34,997 nucleotides of DNA from Oscillospiraceae bacterium (GTDB lineage: Bacteria; Bacillota; Clostridia; Oscillospirales; Oscillospiraceae), in contig JAEDEN010000012.1 in the NCBI GenBank assembly GCA_016293265.1, positions 1 to 34,997 of the forward strand, read 5' to 3'. Positions 7,629 through 16,730 of this stretch are shown piece by piece; the stretch's first letter is position 1, and the number at the start of each line of letters is the position of its first letter. The notes under the pieces are model-generated. The model did no database searches. It saw only the letters and a list, made by a program, of their open reading frames with translations, and was not told the DNA's origin. A program made the position numbers and the translations under genes.

Positions 7629-10600
7629 TCACTTGATCACAACATTTTCTTCCCCCAGGGTCTCCTGGGCCTCACGGATCAGCGCCGGGTGGAGCTGGGT
7701 AATGGTGCCAAAGACTTTCCGGGTATCCGCCATGACCATCTTCACTTGGGATTTCCCGGGAAACATCCGAAACACCAACTGCATATGACGCAGGGTGGGA
7801 TCCTCCAGGCTGGGGAATTTCAAATAAAGGGTCCGCGTTTCCTCCCGGGGGCGAAAATCACTCTCCTCCACCGTTGCCAGGGGCTGGGCGAAATCGCACA
7901 TGATCTGAGGTGCCTTTTCGTCCCGGACGGAGAGGCGGCCCTTTACCACCACAGCCTGGTTTTCCCGCAGATAGGCTCCGCAGGTATCCAGCACCCGGGA
8001 AAAGCACAGCAGCTCTATAGACGCGGTATCATCCTCCACCACCACATAGGCCATAAGGGAGTTGTTCTTCGTAGTCTTGGTCTTGCTGGAGGTGACAACG
8101 CCGGCGATGGTAATGCGCTGGCCGTCGGCGAAACGGGTGGGCCCTCCCTCCTGGGAAAAATCCTCCAGAATGGAAGCGATGGAAGGGGCGCGCATACGGC
8201 GTACCGTCTCCCGGTAGGCGTCCATGGGATGGCCGGAGAGGTAAAGGCCTGTGGTCTCCTTCTCCATGGTCATAAGCTCCTGGGGAGAAAACTCCGGTAT
8301 ATCCGGCAAGTGTATTTCCTTTGCAGGCATTGTGCCTCCAAGGTTTCCTGCCGTCATGGAAAAGAAGTCCATCTGCCCCTCCAGATTTTGCTTCTGTTGG
8401 GCGGCAACAGAGTCCATCACGGACTCATAGACCTTGATGAGCTGGGAGCGGCGGTTGCCCAGGGAGTCAAAGGCTCCGGAGCGGATCAGGTTTTCCACCG
8501 CCCGCTTGTTCATATCACTGCCGGTCATGCGGCTGCAAAAATCATACAGGGAGGTAAAGGGGCCCTCCCGCTCCCGCTCCCGCATCACGGCCTGGATGAA
8601 TCCCCGGCCGATGTTCTTGATGGCCACCAGGCCGAAGCGGATGCCCCCCTCCTCCACCGTGAAGCAGTCGGCGGAGCGGTTGATGTCCGGCGGCAGCAGC
8701 GCGATGCCGCAATCCTTGCACTCGCTGATATAGCCCGCTACCTTGTCGGAGTTATCCAGCACACTGGTGAGGAGAGCCGCCATATACTCTCTGGGAAAAT
8801 GGCACTTGAAGTAAGCCGTCTGATAGGCCACCACCGCGTAGGAAACGGCATGGGCCTTATTGAAGGCGTAGTTTGCAAAATCGTAAATCTCCTGGTAAAT
8901 GGCCTCGGCGGTGGCCTCCGGGATGCCGTTGGCAACGCAGCCGGCGATATTGCGGGAGGCGTCGCCATGGATGAAGGCGTCCTTCTCCTTTTGGATCTGA
9001 GCTGCCTTTTTCTTGGAGATCGCGCGGCGCACCATGTCTGCCTGGCCCAGGGAGTATCCGCCAAGGCGCTGAAAAATCTGAATGACCTGCTCCTGGTAAA
9101 CGATGCAGCCATAGGTGATGGAGAGGATCGGCTCCAGAGAGGGATGCTTATAGGTGATAAGCTTGGGGTTTTGCTTACAGGCGATGAAGCGGGGGATGGA
9201 ATCCATGGGACCGGGGCGGTAGAGGGCGATGACGGCGGTGATGTCCTCCACGCTCTGTGGCTTGAGTCCCATGCACACGCCGGTCATGCCGGTGGATTCG
9301 ATCTGGAAAACGCCGCTGGTCTGACCCCGGGAGATCATCTCAAAGGTTTCCTTGTCATCCTCCGGGATCTCCTCAAGGCGAAAACCGGGGGTATGTTCCC
9401 GGATCATTTTCACCGCGTCATCCAGGACCGTAAGGTTGCGCAGGCCCAGAAAGTCCATCTTCAAAAGGCCCAGCTCTTCCAGCGTGGTCATCACATACTG
9501 GCAGACCACGGTATCGTCGTTTTTCGCAAGGGGAACATACTCATAAACCGGCCGCTTGGTGATGACCACGCCGGCGGCGTGGGTGGAGGCGTTGCGGGGC
9601 ATTCCCTCCAGGGATTTTGCGGTGTCGATGAGCTTTTTCACCTGGGGATCGGTGTCGTACATCTCGCTGAGGGGCTTTGAAAGGCGCAGTGCGTCGTCCA
9701 GCGTGATGTGGGCGGCAGGATTATTAGGGATCTGCTTTGCGATCTTGTCCACCTCGGCGTAGGGGATGTTCATGACACGGCCCACATCCCGGATGACGCC
9801 CCGGGCAGCCATGGTGCCGAAGGTGACGATCTGGGCCACATGGTCGTCTCCGTATTTGCGCCGGACGTAATCCACCACTTCTCCCCGCCGGGTGTCGCCG
9901 AAATCCATGTCGATATCCGGCATACTGACACGCTCAGGGTTGAGGAAGCGCTCAAAGTAAAGGCTGTACTGCACAGGGTCGATGTCCGTGATATAGAGGC
10001 AATAGCTCACCATGGAGCCGGCGGCGCTGCCGCGGCCGGGACCCACGGGGATGCCCTTGCTCTTGGCATAGCGGACGAAGTCGGATACGATGAGGAAATA
10101 GTCGGTAAAGCCCATCTTCTCGATCATATCCATCTCATAGCGAAGCTGGGAGCGGTTGGAATCGTCATGGCCGTAGCGGTCCCGATAGCCCTCATCGCAG
10201 AGCTTTTGAAGATAAGAAAAGCTGTCATAGCCTTCAGGAAGCTGGAATTCAGGCAGGTGGTATTTTCCGAAGGTAAATTCCACGTTGCACATCCCGGCGA
10301 TTTTACTGGTATTTTCGATGGCGCCCTCATAGTCGCCGAAGAGCTCCCTCATCTCCGCCTCGTCCCGCAGGTAGAAGTTCCGGGGCTCATAGCGCATACG
10401 GTTTTCATCCTCCAGGAGCTTGCCTGTCTGGATGCAAAGGAGCACGTCGTGGGCCTCCGCGTCCTCCTTGCGGAGGTAATGGGCGTCGTTGGTACAGACC
10501 ATAGGGAGGCCGGTATCCTGATGCAGGCGCAGCAGTTCCCGGTTCACGATGGCCTGGTCACGAATGCCGTGATCCTGCAATTCCAGGTAAAAGTGGTCCT

Positions 10601-11105
10601 CGCCGAAAATTTCCGCCATTTCCAGGGCATATTTTTTGGCCGTTTCATATTCGCCGTTGCGGAGCCTTTTGGGGATCTCACCGGCAAGGCAGGCGGAAAG
10701 GGCGATGAGGCCGCCATGGTACTGGCGCAGCAGGGCCATATCCACGCGGGGTTTGATATAAAAGCCTTCCGTCCAGGCCATGGAGACCAGATAGGAAAGG
10801 TTGCGGTATCCCTCTTCATTTTCGCACAACAGCACCAGATGGCGGTTTTCAGAGTCGAACTCATGGACCTTGTCGAAGCGGGATCGTCCGGCAGGAGCCA
10901 CATACACCTCGCAGCCGATGATGGGCTTGACGCCCTCTGCCTTGCAGGCGCGGTAGAAGTCGATGACTCCGTACATGACGCCGTGGTCCGTGATGGCGCA
11001 GGCGGCCTGCCCCAATTCCTTTACGGTCTTGGGGAGGTCTTTGATGCGGCAGGCGCCATCCAGGAGGCTGTATTCCGTATGGACGTGTAAATGGACGAAG
11101 GACAT
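7629..11105 (-). CDS. dnaE: DNA polymerase III subunit alpha (DnaE type)
   Basis: DnaE is a C-family DNA polymerase of the replisome; in Bacillota it normally works beside PolC, extending primers or sharing lagging-strand synthesis. The 1158-residue length is normal. The N-terminal PHP domain starts with HLHVHTEYSLLDG and DHGVMYG. The polymerase core has GPGRGSAAGSMVSY near 355 and the catalytic PDIDMDFGDTRR near 397. The tandem helix-hairpin-helix region and an OB domain (ITIAGVVTSSKTKT, near 1000) follow. AAAAGGAG precedes the ATG. It is the last gene of the nine-gene minus-strand run, 18 bp after the zinc-ribbon gene. No proofreading exonuclease domain is present, so it is not PolC. Confidence 0.96.
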   Translation of the reverse strand: MSFVHLHVHTEYSLLDGACRIKDLPKTVKELGQAACAITDHGVMYGVIDFYRACKAEGVKPIIGCEVYVAPAGRSRFDKVHEFDSENRHLVLLCENEEGYRNLSYLVSMAWTEGFYIKPRVDMALLRQYHGGLIALSACLAGEIPKRLRNGEYETAKKYALEMAEIFGEDHFYLELQDHGIRDQAIVNRELLRLHQDTGLPMVCTNDAHYLRKEDAEAHDVLLCIQTGKLLEDENRMRYEPRNFYLRDEAEMRELFGDYEGAIENTSKIAGMCNVEFTFGKYHLPEFQLPEGYDSFSYLQKLCDEGYRDRYGHDDSNRSQLRYEMDMIEKMGFTDYFLIVSDFVRYAKSKGIPVGPGRGSAAGSMVSYCLYITDIDPVQYSLYFERFLNPERVSMPDIDMDFGDTRRGEVVDYVRRKYGDDHVAQIVTFGTMAARGVIRDVGRVMNIPYAEVDKIAKQIPNNPAAHITLDDALRLSKPLSEMYDTDPQVKKLIDTAKSLEGMPRNASTHAAGVVITKRPVYEYVPLAKNDDTVVCQYVMTTLEELGLLKMDFLGLRNLTVLDDAVKMIREHTPGFRLEEIPEDDKETFEMISRGQTSGVFQIESTGMTGVCMGLKPQSVEDITAVIALYRPGPMDSIPRFIACKQNPKLITYKHPSLEPILSITYGCIVYQEQVIQIFQRLGGYSLGQADMVRRAISKKKAAQIQKEKDAFIHGDASRNIAGCVANGIPEATAEAIYQEIYDFANYAFNKAHAVSYAVVAYQTAYFKCHFPREYMAALLTSVLDNSDKVAGYISECKDCGIALLPPDINRSADCFTVEEGGIRFGLVAIKNIGRGFIQAVMREREREGPFTSLYDFCSRMTGSDMNKRAVENLIRSGAFDSLGNRRSQLIKVYESVMDSVAAQQKQNLEGQMDFFSMTAGNLGGTMPAKEIHLPDIPEFSPQELMTMEKETTGLYLSGHPMDAYRETVRRMRAPSIASILEDFSQEGGPTRFADGQRITIAGVVTSSKTKTTKNNSLMAYVVVEDDTASIELLCFSRVLDTCGAYLRENQAVVVKGRLSVRDEKAPQIMCDFAQPLATVEESDFRPREETRTLYLKFPSLEDPTLRHMQLVFRMFPGKSQVKMVMADTRKVFGTITQLHPALIREAQETLGEENVVIK

Positions 11106-11123
11106 GGGTGACTCCTTTTCGCG

Positions 11124-11423
11124 TTAAATGTCGGGTTCTTCGATGTATTCTCCGCAGTGGGGGCAATAGGTGGGGATTTTGGATGGAATTCGCTGGAAAT
11201 CATAGAGGAGCCTGCCGCAGTGGGGGCAAACAATGAAGCCGTAGCCTACAGCCGCCCCTGCGGCCATTCCCCCGATCCCCAGGACCGCCAGCACGATGGC
11301 CAACGGTTTGCACCACCCCATTTGCCCGATGCCGCAGGCAATCATGGAGATAACGAAACCGCCCATGGTCAGCAGGGTCGACAAGCTGTGGGCAAAGAAG
11401 CAGTTCATACCTCTCTTTTTCAT
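11124..11423 (-). CDS. Small membrane protein with C-terminal zinc ribbon
   Basis: The product of 99 residues is not a family I can name. It has two hydrophobic segments (about residues 12-33 and 39-63) followed by a cytoplasmic-looking tail with two CPHCG knuckles (VCPHCGRLLYDF and YCPHCGEYIEE), the pattern of a four-cysteine zinc ribbon. The frame is open from 11450, but ATG 11423 (MKKRGMN) is preferred because AAGGGG lies just upstream. It lies 34 bp after the C_GCAxxG_C_C gene and 18 bp before dnaE, so it is within the operon. A role in membrane sensing or scaffolding is only a guess. Confidence 0.75.
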   Translation of the reverse strand: MKKRGMNCFFAHSLSTLLTMGGFVISMIACGIGQMGWCKPLAIVLAVLGIGGMAAGAAVGYGFIVCPHCGRLLYDFQRIPSKIPTYCPHCGEYIEEPDI

Positions 11424-11457
11424 AGCATTCCCCTTCGCAAAAGGAAACACCGCCGCC

Positions 11458-11901
11458 TCAGGTACGCTCCTTCAGCATTTCCTCCACGGTCTCCACGGCG
11501 GTGACGATCATGATGGAGCAATGTCCGGTAACGCCAAGAGCCTTGGCCGCGGGGGTATCTTCCCCGTTGGGCGTTACCTTTTTCTTCAAAAGCTCCTCGC
11601 AGCGCAGGGCGCCGAACTTCTCCATGAAACGCTCCTGAAGCTCCCGGGAAAGGGCCACGGTGCGCTTCTTGCTGCCCACAGGGTCGGCGGGATCCACCGG
11701 CGTCAGCAGACCCAGCGTCATAACCGCGCCGCTGACGGCGCCGCACAGCTCGCCGGTTCCGGCGCCGCTTCCAAAGCCGCCGGCCACATTGAAGCTCTCC
11801 TGCTCACTCATGCCGGTCAGATCGGAGAAGGCCGCCAGCACGCTCTGGCAGCAGTTAAATCCACGGCGGTGATAGTCATTTGCCAATTTGCAGCGGTTCA
11901 T
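11458..11901 (-). CDS. C_GCAxxG_C_C family putative redox protein
   Basis: The 147-residue protein shows the features of the C_GCAxxG_C_C family: FNCCQSVLAAF near residue 15, then GGFGSGAGTGELCGAVSGA near 41-59, and a later RCEELLKKK cysteine. Family members are thought to be redox-active or metal-binding, but no reaction is established. The start is ATG 11901, inside the end of whiA, with GGAGG of the whiA coding region serving as the ribosome binding site. The 26-bp overlap implies translational coupling to whiA. In Bacillus the gene following whiA is crh (an HPr-like protein); here this gene sits in that place. Confidence 0.85.
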   Translation of the reverse strand: MNRCKLANDYHRRGFNCCQSVLAAFSDLTGMSEQESFNVAGGFGSGAGTGELCGAVSGAVMTLGLLTPVDPADPVGSKKRTVALSRELQERFMEKFGALRCEELLKKKVTPNGEDTPAAKALGVTGHCSIMIVTAVETVEEMLKERT

Positions 11902-12832
11902 TTTCCTGTTCCTCCTGTGAAGTCGTATTGCTTTCAATTCCTTTTGCCAGCTCAAGGATCTTGCGCAGGCGGTGGTTCAGACAGGATTTTGTCACCGGCG
12001 GATCAAATTCCCGGGCCAGCTCCGCAAGGGTCAGCTCTGGATATTTTTCCCGCAGGAGCACGGTCTCCTTCAGCTTATCGGGAAGATCCTCCAGCTTTTC
12101 CGCTTCCCGCAGTCTGCGGATGGCCTCCATCTGCTCCATGGCGGCGGAAATTGCCTTGTCCACATTGGCGCTGTCGCAGTTGAGCTGACGGTTGACACTG
12201 TTGCGCAGGTCCTTTTCCATCTTGGCGGTCATGACATTCATGGCAGCCACAGGCGCGCCGATCAGGGTGAGAAAATCCTCGATCTGGTCGCTTTGCTTGA
12301 AATAAGTAACAAAGCTTGCGTTGCGGGAGATGCTTTTGGGCGGATATCCGCTCTCCCGCAGCAGCACGCCCAACTCCCGGCTGGCCTGGAGGTGAGAGGT
12401 GGTCAGCTCCAGGTGGTAACGCTTCAGGGGGTCCGTGATGCTGCCCCCGGCGAAGAACACGCCCCGCAAAAAGGCAGCCCGGCAGCAGGGCTCCTCCACC
12501 ATGGCAAAATTGATATGCAGCACCAGATTCTGCCGGGGATCGTAACCCAGGGTATTGATGATACGGTCCAGCTTTTTGCCCTCCGTGATCTGGAAAACCA
12601 GCTTTCCCTGCTGGCCCGGCTCGCTCTGGCGGTCAAACCGCAGGCCGAAAGCCCTTTGGAAAAGCTTTGGGAGCCGGGTGGCAAAGTTGGGATTTTCCGT
12701 GACGATACGCACCTCTGTGGAGTTGAAGGTATTGCAGTAGAGCAGGATGCCATAGGCCTCCGCCCGGGCACAGCAGACCTTCTGCACATTCAGGTGGCAC
12801 AGCTCGTTTTTGGTATCGTAAGAAAAGGACAT
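11876..12832 (-). CDS. whiA: DNA-binding regulator WhiA
   Basis: WhiA combines a degenerate LAGLIDADG homing-endonuclease fold with a C-terminal helix-turn-helix. It controls sporulation in Streptomyces and influences division and chromosome segregation in Bacillus. The 318-residue length is normal. The N-terminal SFSYDTKNELCHL and the segment AFLRGVFFAGGSITDP are typical, and the C-terminal DNA-binding part contains LTLAELAREFDPPVTKSCLNHRLRKI, split here as LTLAELAREFDPPV followed by TKSCLNHRLRKI. It follows yvcK after 71 bp that hold a hairpin, so its level may be tuned separately. The rapZ-yvcK-whiA order is conserved across Gram-positive bacteria. Confidence 0.95.
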   Translation of the reverse strand: MSFSYDTKNELCHLNVQKVCCARAEAYGILLYCNTFNSTEVRIVTENPNFATRLPKLFQRAFGLRFDRQSEPGQQGKLVFQITEGKKLDRIINTLGYDPRQNLVLHINFAMVEEPCCRAAFLRGVFFAGGSITDPLKRYHLELTTSHLQASRELGVLLRESGYPPKSISRNASFVTYFKQSDQIEDFLTLIGAPVAAMNVMTAKMEKDLRNSVNRQLNCDSANVDKAISAAMEQMEAIRRLREAEKLEDLPDKLKETVLLREKYPELTLAELAREFDPPVTKSCLNHRLRKILELAKGIESNTTSQEEQENEPLQIGK

Positions 12833-12851
12833 GCCTTCCTCCCTTTCGCTC

Positions 12852-12900
12852 GTCGAAAAGGCCTTTTCAGCAAGCCGGGCAAGCCCTGCGTTTTTTCGAC
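12852..12900 (-). promoter_or_regulatory. Hairpin between yvcK and whiA
   Basis: GTCGAAAA (12852-12859) pairs with TTTTCGAC (12893-12900), and a perfect 14-bp palindrome GAAAAGGCCTTTTC lies at 12855-12868. On the minus strand the hairpin ends in a short T-run followed by GACGAGCG. It may be a partial terminator, an RNA processing site or an operator; the sequence does not decide. Confidence 0.35.
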
Positions 12901-12903
12901 AGT

Positions 12904-13938
12904 TTATTTTTTTTCAATGCGGTAGTGTCCGCCCTCCGCGATGCGGACGCTGCGCTCCGCGTGGAGCATAATCAGCTCCCGGGCAAGATGCCCGGAGTGG
13001 TGGCGGACATAGCCGTTTTCCACCGTTGCCACGGGGCGGCGGATGACCTCCACTCCCAGCTCCCGGCAGCGGTCCAGATCGCACCGCATGGGCTCCGCCC
13101 CCTCTTCCGCATACCGGGCTGCCACGCCCTTGGGAATGGGGGAGGAATTGACCAGGCACAGGTCAAAAAGGCCTGGGGCAGAATGCTTGAAGAGGGCCGC
13201 GATGTGGTCCCCGGCGGTATAGCCTTCCGTCTCGCCCTCCTGGGTCATGACGTTGCAGACATAGACCTTCAGCGCATTGGACTTTTGGATGGCCTCTACG
13301 ATGCCGTCCACCAGCAGATTGGGGATGATGCTGGTATAAAGGCTTCCCGGCCCCAAAATGATCATATCCGCCTCCGAAATGGCGGCCAGGGCCTCCGGCA
13401 GGGCTCCCGGATGCTCCGGCAGAAGCCGCACCCGGGTAATACGGCAGTCCTCCTTCTTCTTGCAGCAGAAAATTTTGGACTCCCCCACCACGCTGGATCC
13501 GTTTTCAAATTCCGCTTCCAGCTGCACATCCGCCGTGGTGACAGGCAGGACGCGGCCGGTGATGGCCAGGACCTCGCTCATACGGCGCACCGCCGCGTCA
13601 AAGGAGGGAGAAATGCCATTGAGGGCCGCCAGGAACAAATTGCCGAAGCTTTGACCGGCCAGAGACCCCTCCTTAAAGCGATAGTGCATCAGCTCGCTCA
13701 TCAGCGGCTCCGTGTTGGCAAGCGCCTCCAGGCAGTTGCGGATGTCCCCCGGAGGGGGCATCCCCAAGTCCTGGCGCAGCATACCGGAGCCGCCGCCGTC
13801 ATCGGCGACTGTGACGATGGCGGAGAGGTTTTCCGTGTGGTTTTTCAATCCCCGCAGCATGTTGGAAAGGCCGTGTCCGCCGCCGATGGTGCAGATCTTG
13901 GGCCCGTGTGCGCGGGTGCAGGTCTTATGATCGTTCAT
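12904..13938 (-). CDS. yvcK: Gluconeogenesis factor YvcK / CofD-like protein
   Basis: YvcK is a Rossmann-like protein related to the F420 enzyme CofD. It binds UDP-sugars and is needed for growth on gluconeogenic carbon and for correct wall synthesis. The 344-residue protein has the N-terminal ICTIGGGHGLSNMLRGLK, the VTVADDGGGSGMLRQDLG signature near 44-61, and PGDIRNCLEAL after it. The frame extends upstream to 14127, but ATG 13938 is chosen because AGGAGG lies directly upstream and the family begins here. It starts 19 bp after rapZ. Two T-rich bases precede the stop in this strand, giving a lysine-rich end (RIEKK). Confidence 0.94.
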   Translation of the reverse strand: MNDHKTCTRAHGPKICTIGGGHGLSNMLRGLKNHTENLSAIVTVADDGGGSGMLRQDLGMPPPGDIRNCLEALANTEPLMSELMHYRFKEGSLAGQSFGNLFLAALNGISPSFDAAVRRMSEVLAITGRVLPVTTADVQLEAEFENGSSVVGESKIFCCKKKEDCRITRVRLLPEHPGALPEALAAISEADMIILGPGSLYTSIIPNLLVDGIVEAIQKSNALKVYVCNVMTQEGETEGYTAGDHIAALFKHSAPGLFDLCLVNSSPIPKGVAARYAEEGAEPMRCDLDRCRELGVEVIRRPVATVENGYVRHHSGHLARELIMLHAERSVRIAEGGHYRIEKK

Positions 13939-13957
13939 AAAATCCTCCTCCGCTGTC

Positions 13958-14815
13958 TCAGCGGCCAATGTCCCGATGGCACTCCAAAACGCAGTATCCC
14001 TGCTGCCGGCAGAAAGATGCCAAACGGCGGGCCACCGCCACAGAGCGGTGATGACCTCCGGTACAGCCCACGGCGATAACGAGGCCCGTTTTTCCCTCCT
14101 CCGCATACAGCGGCAGGGTAAAGTCAAGGAGCGCCTTTAAACGCTCCGTCAGCTCCTCTGATTGCGGAAAACCGAACACATAGTCGGAAACAGGGGCGTC
14201 CAAGCCTGTTTGGTGGCGCAGCTCTTCGATATAGTAGGGATTGGGGAGGCAGCGCACGTCAAAAACCAGGTCGGCTTCCAGGGGCAGGCCGTGCTTGAAG
14301 CCAAAGGAGGTAACTGTCACCCTCATGCCCCCCTTCTCCCCCTCCTCCTCGAAGATTCGAAGCAGCTCCTGACGAAGCTGGGCGGTGGAAAGATAGGTGG
14401 TGTCAATGACAAAATCCGCCCGGGAGCGTACCGGTGCAAGGACTTCCCGCTCCTGAAGGACGGCCTGCTCCAGCGTATCGGTGCGGTCCGCCAGAGGGTG
14501 GCGGCGCCGGGTCTCCTTATAGCGGTGGATGATGGTGTCGGCAGATGCCTCCAAAAACAGCATCCGGCATTCACTTACCATGGTCTTGAGCTGGTCAAGG
14601 ACGTCGAACAGCTCCGTAAAAGAGGTGGCAGTGCGCACATCGTACACCAGCGCCACCCGGTCATAGCGGCTGCTGCCGCCTGCGCAAAACTCCGCGAATT
14701 TCAGAATCATGGCCGCAGGCATATTATCCACGATATAATAGCCCATATCCTCCAGGAAGGAAGCGGCTTTGCTCTTTCCGGCGCCGGAGAGGCCGGAGAT
14801 AATGAGGGTCTTCAT
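13958..14815 (-). CDS. rapZ: RNase adapter / nucleotide-binding protein RapZ (YvcJ)
   Basis: RapZ (YvcJ in Bacillus) is a P-loop protein that hydrolyses nucleotides. In E. coli it targets the small RNA GlmZ to RNase E in control of glucosamine-6-phosphate synthesis; in Gram-positives it influences competence and other traits. The 285-residue product starts with a Walker A motif GLSGAGKSKA (residues 8-17) and ends with the conserved C-terminal AVGCTGGHHRSVAVARRL. DVRCLPNPYYIEELRHQTG is also typical. It follows murB after 12 bp, in the conserved order rapZ-yvcK-whiA. A direct GlmZ partner is not expected in this group. Confidence 0.95.
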   Translation of the reverse strand: MKTLIISGLSGAGKSKAASFLEDMGYYIVDNMPAAMILKFAEFCAGGSSRYDRVALVYDVRTATSFTELFDVLDQLKTMVSECRMLFLEASADTIIHRYKETRRRHPLADRTDTLEQAVLQEREVLAPVRSRADFVIDTTYLSTAQLRQELLRIFEEEGEKGGMRVTVTSFGFKHGLPLEADLVFDVRCLPNPYYIEELRHQTGLDAPVSDYVFGFPQSEELTERLKALLDFTLPLYAEEGKTGLVIAVGCTGGHHRSVAVARRLASFCRQQGYCVLECHRDIGR

Positions 14816-14827
14816 GGCGCTTCCCTC

Positions 14828-15742
14828 TTACCGGATGACGCGGACCTCCGGCTCCAGCCGGACCCCCGTCTTTGCCCATACAGCCTCCTGCACCTTCGCC
14901 ATCAGCGCCTCCACATCGGAGGAGGTGGCGCCGCCGATATTGATGATGAAGCCTGCGTGCTTTTCACTGACCTGGGCGCCGCCCACAGTCAGGCCCTTCA
15001 GGCCGCATTGATCGATCAGCGTGCCGGCAAAATTGCCCACGGGCCGCTTGAAGGTACTGCCCGCGCTGGGATACTCCAAAGGCTGAGAGGCCTTCCGCCG
15101 GGCCATGAGCTCCCGCATCGTGGTACGGATGGCCTCCTGATCGCCCTTTTTCAGGCGCACCCTTGCCCGCAGGATCACCACTTCCGGGTGATCCATGAAA
15201 AAGCTGTGGCGGTAGCCCAGCTCCATCTCTTCCAGGCCCAAGGTGCGGATGCCCTCCTCCGGGAACAGGGCGGTGACGCTTTCCAAAACCTGGCTCATCT
15301 CGCCGCCGTAAGCGCCGCCGTTCATATACACCGCGCCGCCTAAAGACCCGGGGATACCGTGGGCAAATTCCAGGCCCGTCAGGCTTTGCTGACAGGCAAA
15401 GTCCGCAAGGCGGACCAGAGGAACACCGGCCTCCGCCGCGATCACGTCCTCACCCTCCAGTTCCATGGCCCGCAGTCCGGTCAGGCTCACGACCAGACGG
15501 TCCAGCCCCTCGTCGGGTGCCAGAAGGTTGGTGCCGTTGCCAAGGATAAAGGGGCGGCCGCCGCACTTGTACGCCGCATCCATCACCAGCACAAGCTGCT
15601 CGGGGTTCTTTGGAAAGGCCATGCGTTTTGCACCGCCGCCGGTACGGAACGAGGTGTGGCGGCTCATAGGCTCTTCCTCCCTCACTTCCAGGTCAGGAAG
15701 GAAGTCTGCAATCCATGCGTCAAATTCTTTTTCCCATGCCAT
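14828..15742 (-). CDS. murB: UDP-N-acetylenolpyruvoylglucosamine reductase
   Basis: MurB reduces the enolpyruvyl group of UDP-GlcNAc-enolpyruvate with NADPH, giving UDP-MurNAc, an early cytoplasmic step of peptidoglycan synthesis. The 304-residue FAD protein shows NTSFRTGG-like MSRHTSFRTGG near 25, the FAD loop ILGNGTNLLAPDEG near 66, GIPGSLGGAVYMNGGAYGG near 130, the catalytic serine motif PSAGSTFKRP near 220, and a late VRLEPEVR with the conserved glutamate. The length and lack of the extra insert fit the shorter type II MurB. It lies between a ROK kinase (15 bp) and rapZ (12 bp). Confidence 0.96.
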   Translation of the reverse strand: MAWEKEFDAWIADFLPDLEVREEEPMSRHTSFRTGGGAKRMAFPKNPEQLVLVMDAAYKCGGRPFILGNGTNLLAPDEGLDRLVVSLTGLRAMELEGEDVIAAEAGVPLVRLADFACQQSLTGLEFAHGIPGSLGGAVYMNGGAYGGEMSQVLESVTALFPEEGIRTLGLEEMELGYRHSFFMDHPEVVILRARVRLKKGDQEAIRTTMRELMARRKASQPLEYPSAGSTFKRPVGNFAGTLIDQCGLKGLTVGGAQVSEKHAGFIINIGGATSSDVEALMAKVQEAVWAKTGVRLEPEVRVIR

Positions 15743-15757
15743 ATGGGGTCCTCCTTT

Positions 15758-16702
15758 TCAGATGGCGCGGCCCAGGAGCGCTGCGCCGATGATGCCCGCG
15801 TCGTTGCCCAGCTCCGCCCGGACAATACGGGGAAGCTTGCCGGCATGGCGGGGATAGCACTCCCCATTGACGATCTCCCGGAGGGGATTCATCAAAAGCT
15901 CATCGGATGCAGCAGCCACACCGCCGCCCACCGCCAGCACCTCCGGCTGGAGGATGTTGACCAGGTTAGTGACACCGGCGGCCAGGTATTCCACGTAAGT
16001 GCGGCAGACGGCTTTCGCGGTCTCGTCGCCCGCCTCCGCCGCCTGGAAGGCCGTACGGCCCTCCACGCCTCCGTTTTCCGCGGCGATCTTGTGGAGCAGG
16101 CTCTCGGGGTGGGCATCCATGGTTTCTTTCGTCATGCGGATAAGGCCGGTGGCGGAGGCATAGGTCTCCCAGCAACCCCGGCGGCCGCAGTTGCACTTCA
16201 CGCCGCCCTTTTCCACCACCATGTGGCCCACTTCGCCCACCATGCCGCCACCGGAATAGAGCTTGCCGTTTAAAACGAAGCCGCCGCCCACGCCGGTACC
16301 GAGAGTAATGACGGCAAAATCTTTCGTGCCGCGTCCGGCGCCGCAGACCCACTCGCCCACGGCGGCACAGTTGGCGTCATTTTCCAGCAAGACAGGAAGA
16401 TCCAGATGACGGCGGAACAGGCCGCTCAGGGGCACATCCTTCATGGGGATGTTGCAGGTATACAGGATCTCGCCGCCGGCAACGGCCCCGGGGATCCCCA
16501 TACCGACATAGGCAATCTCCTCCTTTTCCTTCCCGGCCGTGTGCAAAACAGCCTTGGCAAGGTCAGCTAAGGTCCCGGCAAAGGCTTCCGGGCCGGTAAA
16601 AGCCCCCAGGGGGGTACGTTCGGTTACAAGGATGGCGCCGCTTTCATCCACCAGGCCGGCCTTCAGGTTGGTACCGCCCACATCAATCCCAATATAATAC
16701 AT
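15758..16702 (-). CDS. ROK-family glucokinase
   Basis: The protein is a sugar kinase of the ROK family, most likely a glucokinase making glucose-6-phosphate from glucose and ATP. The 314-residue chain opens with YYIGIDVGGTNLKAGLVDE, the phosphate-binding motif. ENDANCAAVGEW with the catalytic aspartate is near 104, and the zinc-binding cluster CNCGRRGCWETYAS is near 167-180. There is no N-terminal helix-turn-helix, so it is an enzyme and not a ROK repressor. N-acetylmannosamine or fructose as substrate cannot be excluded. Its position between hprK and murB fits a carbon-flux theme. The spacing to hprK is 28 bp. Confidence 0.9.
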   Translation of the reverse strand: MYYIGIDVGGTNLKAGLVDESGAILVTERTPLGAFTGPEAFAGTLADLAKAVLHTAGKEKEEIAYVGMGIPGAVAGGEILYTCNIPMKDVPLSGLFRRHLDLPVLLENDANCAAVGEWVCGAGRGTKDFAVITLGTGVGGGFVLNGKLYSGGGMVGEVGHMVVEKGGVKCNCGRRGCWETYASATGLIRMTKETMDAHPESLLHKIAAENGGVEGRTAFQAAEAGDETAKAVCRTYVEYLAAGVTNLVNILQPEVLAVGGGVAAASDELLMNPLREIVNGECYPRHAGKLPRIVRAELGNDAGIIGAALLGRAI

Positions 16703-16730
16703 AGCCGTTCTTCCTCGATTTCTTTATAAT

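Noticed and set aside
4957..7632. 891-codon open frame opposite ygfK
   Set aside because: It is the antisense shadow of the GC-rich ygfK gene, has no recognisable domain, and the plus-strand product has full family motifs.
7623..9680. 685-codon open frame opposite dnaE
   Set aside because: It mirrors the codon bias of dnaE and encodes a low-complexity His/Gly/Leu-rich product with no family match.
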